From: Tridacna crocea
Lineage: Eukaryota > Mollusca > Bivalvia > Cardiida > Cardiidae
Direction: 5' to 3'
NCBI GenBank assembly: GCA_943736015.1
Contig: OX031062.1
Location: forward strand, 64,501 to 128,500
DNA length: 64,000 nucleotides
This document shows positions 8,397 to 20,300 of this stretch, piece by piece (position 1 is the stretch's first letter; each line of letters begins with the position of its first letter). The position numbers and the translations under genes were made by a program. Below the pieces are notes generated by a model. It was given only the letters and a program-made list of their open reading frames with translations. It was not told the DNA's origin and searched no databases.

Positions 8397-11300
8397 CTGA
8401 AAGTACATACAAATATATAAGTTCCTGTAGATTACTTTTTTGCTTACAACCTTTTACCACACAATTCCAAATTTTAACCACCCCAAGAAATGTGCCTTTT
8501 GAAAACAATGTGGAAAAAGGTGAAAATGCTGGTAACCAGCATTTTCATCTTTTCCTACAATGTTTTCTTCTAAAGATATCAAAGACACCATTTGAACCAC
8601 ATCTCCATTGTCTGCAAATGCTTTCAATTTGGACAAATTTTCTTAAAAGTAAGAGGAAAAAGACCTGTTCAGGTATTCAGTAGTCTGTCAACCCCATGAA
8701 AACGACAATTTCACAATTACACGCCAAGCCTCAATAGCTCAGTGGCGTGCAAGCCTTGGGAATAGGGGGTCGCTGATTGGATCCCTAGCTCGGCCAATTC
8801 CTTTCCAAGGATTGATGAAAGTCATTGTGACATAATTCATTCCTCTCTATGCTGACCGTTGTTTCAAAGTTGGTTATGTGGGAAAGCAGCCAGTGGCTTG
8901 GAAAATTCATTCCTCTCTATGCTGGCCGTTGTTTCAAAGTTGGTTATGAGGGAAAGCAGCCACTAGCTTGGAAGGAATACAATATAACTGCAATAATGTT
9001 GAAAATGGCATTAAACACCAATCAATATATGATTTAATTTGTGCATCTACAAAAGTTTCCAACTTGGGCTAAATTTTGTCATGTCTGCTAAAGAATTAAC
9101 AAACAAAAGTTAACTTACTGTCTCTGTGCCAGGTAAAGGTTCTGGCTGTTTGCCAAAATAAAAATTCTTGTGTCCTACAAACACCTCATAGATACCTGGG
9201 GAAAAACAATGAGTACAAGAATAACCCAACCTCAGAAATGCAAGCTTTACTGACCTTGAGTAGGAAGTTGTTTGAAAACATTGTGGGAAAATGAGAAAAT
9301 GCTGCTAACCAGCATTTTCTCCATTCCCCATGATGTTTTTACGCTATCAAAGACAAATTCTATCATTTGAGCCCCGATTAAATTGTCGTCTGCAAATGCT
9401 TTCAATTTTGGACATGTACACAACCCGGACTTCTTACAACCCTGAGAAAGAAGCCTTTTGAAAACATAGTGGGAATAGGAGAAAATGCTGGTAACCAGCA
9501 TTTTCTCCTTTTTCCACAATGTTTTCTACCCTGCTGGAAACAAATTCCAATCTTTGAGTTACGTTTATTTTGTCATCTGCAAGTGCTTTCACTTTGGACC
9601 AGAATAAAATTTTGATGTTTGGTAAACAGTTAAAGATAAATCCATGCTTGTTTTTAGTCAGTTTTTAACCCATTACATCTTTATTTATGAAACTTTAATC
9701 CTTCTTGTACCTTCATGCAAAATGTGAAAAGAATTGGTACAAGAATTAGAACAAAGGCTTCGCAGAGCAGCGCATATACACTTGAAGGGAACTTGTTGTT
9801 GAGTAGCCATTTTCAGAAATCAAGTGTAGATATCTCTAGAATGCCTAAAGATATCCAAATGTTAAGAATCACATGCAAAACTAGATATAAATGCAGGAGG
9901 AGTTGCGCACACAAATTGCTAGCGGACAGACAGAAAGACATGGTAGACAGACGAGGGCCAGGGCTATAACATGATATCACCCTTCTGGTGTATAAAAAGA
10001 AAAGCACCCAATGCAGGTACCAAGAACTGTTCAGTTGCTTTTTCCAAGGGGAATAACTGTGTAAAAAATTATGCAAGGTTACCTTGCTTTCTTGTATGGG
10101 TTCTTTCTTCAAAGGTCAACAACTACGACCCTAGAAAAATGGCTTTTGAAAACATTGTGGTAAAATCTGAACAAGCAGTGCTAATACATGTCTTTTTATG
10201 AATACACATAAAAACAATGAGGCAATAGGAAATGTACAAATTGTGAAAAATAGTTGACTAAAAGATGATAAAAGTTTTTTGCAAACGCTCCTGCTTATGA
10301 AAAAGGATTTCAATAGACTACACATGTACCCTCACGGGCAAATAATGATTATATAGACTCTAGCCTTGTTTTGAAAAATCCATATTCAAGGGCTTTTGCC
10401 TCTCCCTGAAAATCCATATTTGAACTCTACGAAGTCCAATATGGATTGAAATATTTTCTACTCACAGGGTCGTATTTAATTGATTTTAAAGGGGCTTTAT
10501 ATTGCAGGTATGAGGTAAGTACTGTTACATACCTTTACCATTAAAGACAGCAATCTTAGGTTTGTACTTCAACAGTTTCTCTGTGAGTATTTCTGCTCCT
10601 TGCTTTATTTCTTTTCTGTTGAAACAGACAAAAAAGTTGACATTACACAACACTTTACCAATATATTCTGTATTTCTAATGATTTGAAAGAAGGCTCAAC
10701 TCTTTACTAAATGACAAAAATGTAGACTTGTCCAAATTGAAAGCATTTGCAGACAACAAAATAAATGTGGCTCAAAAATTAAAATTTGTTTTGGGAAGGT
10801 TAGAAAACATTGTTGGAAAAGGAGAAAATGCTGGTTACCAGCATTTTCTCCTTTTCCTACAATGTTTTCAAAAGACTTCTTTCTCAGGGTCGTTAAAGTC
10901 AGGATTTTGTGGAAAAGAGTTAAGAAATATACAATAAATACATAGAGTTTAGATACATCAAAATTCTCTGATGAGGTTGGGAGAATTGATAAATTGTAAC
11001 AACTTGGGTAATATTTTTAATAAAATACTAATACATGTATGTATTATTATATTTTAACATCTATTTGTTAGTGTTTCTATTTCTACCAATGAGATTTGGA
11101 ATAATTGCAGGTGATATGGATATGAATTAGTTGTAATAATGATATTGTCAATGACAGTGAAGAATTTTTGTCACCTTCAAATGTTTGCAAACCGTTAAAA
11201 AAAACTAGAGCTACCACTAAACGTGATTCATACATCCCACCAGCTCCTTGTCAAAAAAAACGCCGTAGAATGGTTTAAAGCAAAGCATGAGTTGAAAAAA

Positions 11301-14300
11301 GTTCAAGGGAGATAATTCTGAAAAATATCACAGCTGGGGCATGGAAATTGTATATGCACAACTTCATATACATGTATACATAAACACTATGTGTAAATTT
11401 GGGTTCAGTACCTGAAAAACTGTGTGAGTAATTCGCCGAACAACTTTGTGTCCACAGACAGACAGATGGTCAGATGGACAGACAGCCATGGCAACTCTAG
11501 TGCATCCCCCTCCATTTCATTGTCGGGGGTACAGAAAAAAATTAGGGATGGCAATGGTTAACCGGTTAACCGATCGAATGACCGATTAACCAGTTAGGGA
11601 ATTGGTAACCGGTTAACCAGAAACAAATATAGGCCTATATATATCATCAAAAGTTTACCAAAATAATCATTATAAAAAAAAAAAAATACTAGGTTCACTT
11701 TGCCGGTTCTGACAACCAAAACTGCATCATACGCACATCCTATGTCGCCAAGACGTGGCGAAGGTGTGATATACAGTTCGACATGTCTGTGCAATATTAA
11801 ACATTGTTAATTCGCTAATTAGTCCCCAGTCTCCGATAATAAACAATCAAATACGTGTCCAATTTGGATCAAAGGCACTGGCTTATCCTAATTGATTTGC
11901 TTGGATTATTTCATTAAGTACCCGCCCCTTATCAAATATATGCAATAAGTGTAAGAGGGATTGAAATTTATAAAGTCAATCAATCTGTGTTCAAGCAGGC
12001 ATAGAGGTTTCTCTTCTTTCGTCCATTATCACTTCGATAAGTATCTTCGAAAATCATTGTGTAGTGCAGAGGCTTTGAATTTGGGAGAGTCTAAAATTTA
12101 AACCTGTCATTTAGGCTAACACCCAATCACTTAGCAATAGCCGCTTCGTTTGACGATCAATAACCTGTATGATTCTGTTCGTAGATTTTTTGAAGTTGTA
12201 AATAGCAGTGATCCCACTAGTTTTTTCTTTCGATGCAGCACTAAAGTCTGTTATTAATATATCTAAGGAAATTTACTGCTTAAAATCATTAAAAAGCTGA
12301 AAAGACGATCTGAAGTGACTCTGATCGGACAATGTCGAAAGGAACATTTTGTTCTGTCATGGGTTTCCGTGTTTCTTGCATCGAGCACTTTTTCATGTGT
12401 TTTAATTCATGGATAGGCATTTCCGCCTGATTTGACAATAATTTATCAAAATAGGTAGCAAGTAACTTCAAATCCTGGTATTTTACACAAGTTAAGCAGA
12501 TAATGTTTTTTTCTCTTTCTTTCACACGTGAGGTCTGTACTGTATCACACACAGCTAACCCCGGGACTCTTCTTGGTCTTCTGTTATTAATAACACCAAT
12601 GTTTTCCCGGATAACTTTATTTGCAAAGTTAATGGTTAAATATTCCTTAAAAAACTGAAATATACAAATAAATTCAATGTACAATGTGTTTTCATCTCTT
12701 ATTCTTTCCCAAAGATAATGTTTTCTCCAAATCTATGGAAAAGCATTTTGGCAAATGCACCAATTGCTCTGAATAAGCAACCGTCTCATTTGCCACAATG
12801 TATTTCTAATTTTATACAATAAATATTCAAATGTTTTCAACATCATACATGTACTTCCAGTTAAAAGTGCAATTAATTGTGACAGTCTAAAATTCTAATA
12901 AAAAGGTTAAATATTGCAACAAAGTATGAAACTCCTCAGGCTATAGCAGAGCTAAGCCTAAGATTACACTAATCCTGAGACTAATCTGTATGTGCAGCAA
13001 GAAGCATACAACAACTTGATGCACATGAACCAATAGAAATAAAGTGACTAATGCACAAAAGGCACTTGCTCCACAATATTAACTCATATATTAAGTCGCT
13101 AAACATGACTCACTGCCCTTTGCAAACACTAGATCAAGATCAGACTGCACAGAACATGCATTCTGATCCTAGATTCACAGTCTTTGTTCAGGACCTATCT
13201 TTTCCCAAAAAAGTTTTGGAAATTGCAAAACTAGGTCTCTGCTGAATACTTGAAATGTTAAACAGAAGTTATTTGACAGAATAAGGGTTAAAACTCTATT
13301 TACGACTTATAAACTCAAGCTTCGATAGAAAACAGTGGGATTTCTACATCAATTCCCTCCAAGCAGTTTGAACAAAATGACGTCATCATAAACTTAAATA
13401 CTCCAAAATGCACCTATTCATGTCCAACAGCAAAATATTACAAAGCGATTGAAATATAGAAGTGTTTAACACACAAAAATGACAATAATTACCCTGTGCA
13501 CCACTATAGTTTACACATTCTCGACCACTAAACAGGAATTTTCTCTTCCCTGCTGCATCCATATTGGACTTCACGTGCAAAAGGAGAGCTTCAGTAAAGG
13601 CGAATAACTCTCGCAATACTGAAATGCAAATCCAGTCTAAGAGAAGTAACTCTATCAAACTGATCAGCTAAAGAGAGTTACGTCCCTTGACACCTTATGC
13701 CAGTTCCAAATCTGACAAATAACAACTAACAATGGAAAGCTATTGGAAAGAATAAGCTTATAAAAAATATGATCCATTACACTCCCCGCTTGATTTCCCA
13801 AATCACTGTTTTCAAATATCGAAATTCAAACATTGACACTAAAATTTGTGAATTACATATCATACAAATACAAATGCACAATTTACAGTAGAGTAAGACA
13901 ACTTTTTTACTATACACGGATTACAATAAGCTATAGTGTTTAACAACCCCTTCTTTATAAACATATAAGCCCATGTAATAAAAGTTGGGTCAACTTGAAA
14001 CCTTTTTTAATACATGTATTTCACAAAGTCAGTTGTTTGACCAAACGTCTACATTATTCTGAACAATAAAATTGGTTGACAAGGTGTGTAAACCATAATT
14101 AGACTGCTTCTATAAGCAAGCCAATATTGGTCAACACAGTTTGTCATTGACCCCTGAATCTTGTACATATATCAGCATGTTAAAGTCAAGCTCTGCTACT
14201 TAAACCTCTGACTCTAATAAAACTATCAGTTCAGTCACAGGTCGTTGTAAAAATGATGTTTTTCCATTGCGAACAGTTTTAACACACACTTGACGAACCA

Positions 14301-17300
14301 AATCATCTTCTCCTTTGAATGTCTCGGTGACAAGTCCCATTGGCCACTGGTTTCTATGAACACTACTGTCCTTCAACAACACTACATCACCTTTTTGAAT
14401 ATTGCGACGTGAATTAACCCATTTTTGACGCAACTGAAGCGTTTGTAGGTACTCGTTTTTCCATTTGCTCCAAAAAATGTCTGCAAGGTATTGAACATAT
14501 TTCCACTGTGATTTGTATGCATCCTTCAAGCTTACAGGTAAGTCCTTAAAACTAATATCCATATCCGGATACTTTTGAGTGAGAAGAATGGAAGGTGTTA
14601 GAATAGTTGGATCTTCAGCATCATATGATATAGTCGCCAACGGACGAGAGTTTATGATTGCACAAACTTCATACATTAGAGTGGATAAAACTTCATGTGT
14701 CAAAAGTTTCTGTGAACTGTTAAGGAACATAGAGTCTAGAATCTTTCTACTCATTCCAATTATTCGTTCCCATACTCCCCCTTTATGAGAGGAATGAGGA
14801 GAATTAAATCTCCACACAATACCTTTGTTTTGGAGAAACCTTTGAATCTGAGAATCTTCTACATTTATAGTATTCAATCCTAGTTCTTAGCTCCACATAC
14901 AAAATTTGAACCTCTGTCGGAACGAAGTAAAATTAATGTACCTCTAATGGATATAAATCTGCGAAGTGCATTTATGAATGAGGAAGAAGACATTTCTTCG
15001 ATAAGTTCGATATGCACTGCTCTTATTGACAGGCAAGTGAACAACACAGCCCACCTTTTACTATTAGCCACTCCTCCATGGGTTTTCCTGGTGATTATTT
15101 CCCATGGTCCAAAGACATCAACACCTACACAACTAAATGGAGGAGACGGAGTTACACGATCTTCCGGAAGATCACCCATTTTTTGATATTCCATCTTCCC
15201 ACGAAGTTTTCTACATATAACACATGCGTGTAACACACTAGATATAAGTCTTTTGGCACCAATGATCCAGTAACCTTTACTCCTCAAAGTACCTTCAGTG
15301 AATAACCTCCCCTGATGCTTTACTTCTGCATGGCAAAATTCAACCAAAAGCTTAGCAATGTGGTCCGACTTCGGAATGATAATTGGGTGTTTTTGAAAGT
15401 CATCTATTTTTGCAAATTTCAACCGTCCTCCTACTCTCAAAATAGTATCTTTGTCCATGTAAGGATTTAAAGACAGAATTTTACTGTCTCTTGGCAAGAG
15501 TTTTTCACTTATCAAGCACTCTATTTCTCTTTGAAAATATGTTTTTTGTACTTCTTTTATTATCAACAGCTCAGATTCTTTTTTCAGCTCCAAATATGTT
15601 TTGGAGAAATTATGAGAACCTTTTTTGTTTGCAAGTGTTTTCAAAGTCACAACTGCATTAACTAAAGTTTGCCACTTAGAAAATCTGAGAAATCTTTCTG
15701 GCCCTAATCTTTCTAATTTAGTGTCAATGTCACTTTTAAATACCTTAATGTTTGCCTCTGGTCTGACTTCACAGTCGTTTTCTGGATTAACCAATGTAAA
15801 ACCCTTTAAATTCACTTTTCCTGATTTTTCACAATACATGAAAGGTGGACCATTTAACCACATGCTATCTTGAAGCTGAGTTACATTGATTTTCCTTGTA
15901 CCTTGATCAGCGGGGTTTTCTTCTGAAGTTACATAACTCCACTGAGATGGTTTTGCAGATTTTCTAATTCGGTCAACTCTGTTTGTAACATACACATAGA
16001 ATCTGCGAGTCTCGTTATGAATGTAACCTAACACCACTTGGCTATCAGAGAAGAATTTAACGGTAGAAATGTCTAAGTTCAACTGGTCACAAATAAACTC
16101 AGCTAGTTCTAACCCTAACACTGCTGAACACAACTCAAGTCTTGGGATAGTATGACCATGTTTCAGTGCCACTTTTACCTTTCCCATTACAAATGAAACT
16201 TCATGTTGCTTTGAAGAATTAACTGATCTTAAAAATCCTACTGCCGCTATGGCTTCTTTTGATGCATCACAAAATATGAAAAGTTCACACTGACTGTCAT
16301 AATTTTCTGGACCATATGCACGCTTCACGTTTACATCTTTCAAATGTGTGAGAGATGAAAGCCACATATCCCACTCAGGCTTCAAGCTACTGGGCAGTGG
16401 TTCATCCCAGTCATTACCAGAAATCCAATTCCGTAAAAACAACTTTCCTTGAACTGTAATTGGTGCGGCAAATCCTAGCGGGTCATACAGACTGTTCACC
16501 ACTGATAACATGCCTCTTCTGGTAAATGGTCTATTCTCAATAGGCACAGTAAATGTAAAGCAATCTGTTACCAAATCCCATGAAATACCAAGGCTCTTCT
16601 GTAACTGTAATTCATGTTCATTGATTTGAATATTCCTAAGATCAGTAGCTATATCTTCTTGATCAAATGCTTGTAAGACCTTTTTACTATTTGATGCAAT
16701 TTTGTGAAGTCTCAAATTACCTCCTTTCTTCAATGCAGCTTGAGTTCTTTTTAGCACATCAATAGCTATTTCTGGAGTGTTAACTGATAATAACCCATCA
16801 TCAACATAAAAGTTATCTATTACATAGTTCACAGTATCTTCACCAAAGTCATTTCTTTGAGAAGTAATGGTTCTATGTAGTCCATATGTAGCTATGGCCG
16901 GCGACGGCGAATTTCCAAATACGTGTACACACATACGATACTCAATAATGTTCTTGTTTTGATCATTATCTCTGAACCATAAAAAGCGTAGGAAATTCCT
17001 GTGTTCTGGTTTCACGTAAAAACAGAAAAACATCTGCTGAATATCTGCTATTACTGCAATTTTGTGTTTCCTAAATCGTAAGAGAACACCAATCAAACTG
17101 TTAGTCAAATCAGGTCCAGTCATAAGCACATCATTTAAGCAGACTCCATTGTATTTGGCAGATGAATCGAATACTACACGTATTTTTCTAGGCTTTCGTG
17201 GGTGGTAGACACCAAATATTGGGAGGTACCAATGTTCTTCCCCCTTCTGTAAAGACGGTGCTATTTCAGCATGGCCATTTTTCAACATTTCTCCCATAAA

Positions 17301-20300
17301 ATGACAAAAATCTTCACATTTTTCTGAGTTTTTCTTCAGACTCTGGCATAGTATGTCAGTTCTCTTTTTGGCTGACTGAAAATTTGACGGTAATGGTCTG
17401 TTAAGAGATTTTTCTTTGAAAGGCAATGGAAATATCCAATTTCCATTTGCTGTTTTCTCCCAGTTGTCCTCCATGACTTTAATAAACTGTTTATCTTCTA
17501 TAGATGGGCCAATTCTATTGTCATGAATTGTTCTTTCAAAGACTGTGCTACCTACACTATCAAAATCTCTGCTAGTTTTAACATCACTACTCTGAATGTC
17601 ACATTTAAATGTCATATCACATGATTTAAAAAGTGACGGTCTCTGATTGTTGAGTATATATGTTTTGCTTACATTTACAGTTCTTGATGAATGAAAGGAA
17701 CCATAACAAACTTCACCTACAATGACCCATCCAAGTCTCAACTTCTGTGCAAATGGTTCATTATCCTCTCCCACTATTTGTTCAAGCACATGATGTGCCA
17801 TAGGATTGTCCCTTCCTATCAATAATAGCATATTAGCTTGATGCTGTAATTTTGGAATATCAGCCTTTAACTCTTTCAAATGGGAAAACTGTTCACATAC
17901 TTCTGGTGTTGGGATTTCATCTTTATTGTTTGGAATATCATTACATTCAATGAGGGGAGACAACTCTATTTTTTCATTGCCACACATACTTTCAACAACA
18001 AACCCTTCTGACACTCGGCCACTCTTCAACACTTGACCACCACAAGATGACAAAGTATACTCAATATTGGAACTATATTCACTGAAATAGTCAAGTAACT
18101 CAGTTTTGGCTAACGATCTATTGCTCTGATCATCTATTAATGCGTATGTCAACATATAATGATTTGGTCTATCTTTCTTGTAGACTTTTACAAGAAGAGC
18201 CTTTGCACAAGACTTAAACTTGTCACCTTTGTTTAGATTTGTATGTTTAGTTACAATAGAATTTCTCGTATCTGTGACATCTCTCTTTGAACCACTATTC
18301 TCCCCGCTGTTGTCACTCACACTCTTTGGCTTTCTCCCAAAATCATGTAGAGCGGTTGAGTGTGTGTTCGACGCACAAATGTCACATTTAATTGACGCTT
18401 TACATTCCCCTGCTAAATGTTGTTTCGACTCACAACACTTGAAACAGACTCTGTTTACAAATAACTGATGTTTTCTGTCACTTAAGGGAAGCTTTCTAAA
18501 CTTTGTACACTTGTTTAGAGAATGAGGTAGGTCATGAAATAAACAGTTAGATTCTAATGAATCTGAATCTACTTTCTTATTACTAGTAGTGTTGGATAAA
18601 TTGTCCTTGCTCTGCTTTGTATCAGTTTTCTTAACACTAAATTCTGTTCTTTTTCCTCTGTGTCTTAACCTTTCTGTTTCATATCCAAAGCTTGGGTCAT
18701 TCCTATCTCTTGCCTGATCTCTGATAAACTGTGCAAATACAGAAAATGGAGGATAAGATGCATCATACTTTCTTTTATATTCTACAGCTTTATTTGTCCA
18801 CTTGTCTTGGATATAATTTGGTAACTTAGTAACTAACTGGTTAACACCAATGGAAGAGTCATAAAGGGAAAATGCTAAAGCAAGCTTTGGATCTTCTTTT
18901 AAGTATTCTATTTCTGTTGTAACGTCAGCTAAGTCATACAATTTAGTCAAGTCGGTAGATATTCGAGGAAAAGAGCTAATTTTTCTAGTTATTGTCGAAT
19001 GCACTATTTCAGGTGCAGCGAACCTTTCTTCCAATCTCTGCCATATTCTTTCTAAACTTTTTTCTGGCGCATTAGCATTACTAGCATGAATGCTCCATGC
19101 TTGATTTGTTGAACTTGGTCCAAGCCACTTTAACAATAAGTCTATCTCTTCTCTTGCTGATAGTCTAAGTTCATTGACAACACTTTTGAAAGTTGCTTTC
19201 CAAACAGAGAAATATGCCGGATTGTCACTAAACTTGCTTAACCGACTAAGTAAAACATCTTTTCTGTAGAGGCACTGAACCACTTCTGATGAAATATTCT
19301 GATTCTCATTTTGTTGTTTATTAACAAACAATGAATTAACATATTCTTCAGTTTTTTGTCGTGAATTTACAGGTGGCTGAGACACAACTGAACATTTATC
19401 AGACAAAGCTTCATACAGACCAGCTTCAGCTTCTAATGCTGCTACTTCCTTGCGAGAATTTAGTAACTCTAATTCTGCAGATAAAACTGCTTGTTGCTTC
19501 TTTAATTCAACTTCTTGCTGAATGTACTGTAATTTTACTTTAGCTGCTTCAGCTTTAGCTCTGTATTTAGAGGATCTTGATGAACTTTCTGATTTATGCG
19601 AAACCGTATCTGCAACTGCTCTACCTAATGTAGATTCAATCTGTTCCAAATATCTACTATAATTGAACTTTTCTTCAATCATTAACTGTTCTTCTTTGTT
19701 TCTAACTAAAAAATCAACTAATTCTGTATAAACTTTATGCAGATCAATTTTCAGTTTCTCTATTTGAATTTTATAAGTCTGTCTATTTTCTTCAACATCT
19801 GGTGAAATATACTTTGACAAAGTACTGTCAATTTCTTTCTGAATTTTTAACAATTTTTCTCTTTGTTTTTTCAGGTTCTCTTGAAATAACCCTTCCCCTT
19901 TTTCTGTTCTTGCAGATAATCTTGTTTTGGTACTTTCCATGATGTGTAAATCTTATTATTAGCAAGGTTTTTTATTGTACTGTATCACACACAGCTAACC
20001 CCGGGACTCTTCTTGGTCTTCTGTTATTAATAACACCAATGTTTTCCCGGATAACTTTATTTGCAAAGTTAATGGTTAAATATTCCTTAAAAAACTGAAA
20101 TATACAAATAAATTCAATGTACAATGTGTTTTCATCTCTTATTCTTTCCCAAAGATAATGTTTTCTCCAAATCTATGGAAAAGCATTTTGGCAAATGCAC
20201 CAATTGCTCTGAATAAGCAACCGTCTCATTTGCCACAATGTATTTCTAATTTTATACAATAAATATTCAAATGTTTTCAACATCATACATGTACTTCCAG

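Noticed and set aside
8722..8800. Possible tRNA gene
   Set aside because: A- and B-boxes are present, but there is no good acceptor stem and a SINE body and tail follow. The same holds for the heads at 30520-30570, 39400-39450, 57104 and 58257.
12289..12684. 131-codon minus-strand frame
   Set aside because: It runs across the hAT/LTR boundary at 12535, so it was created by the insertion. The hAT-only part has no recognised domain.
13051..13658. Two small frames repeated identically at 20491-21098
   Set aside because: They lie in the two LTRs of the BEL/Pao element and show no domain; chance frames duplicated with the LTR.
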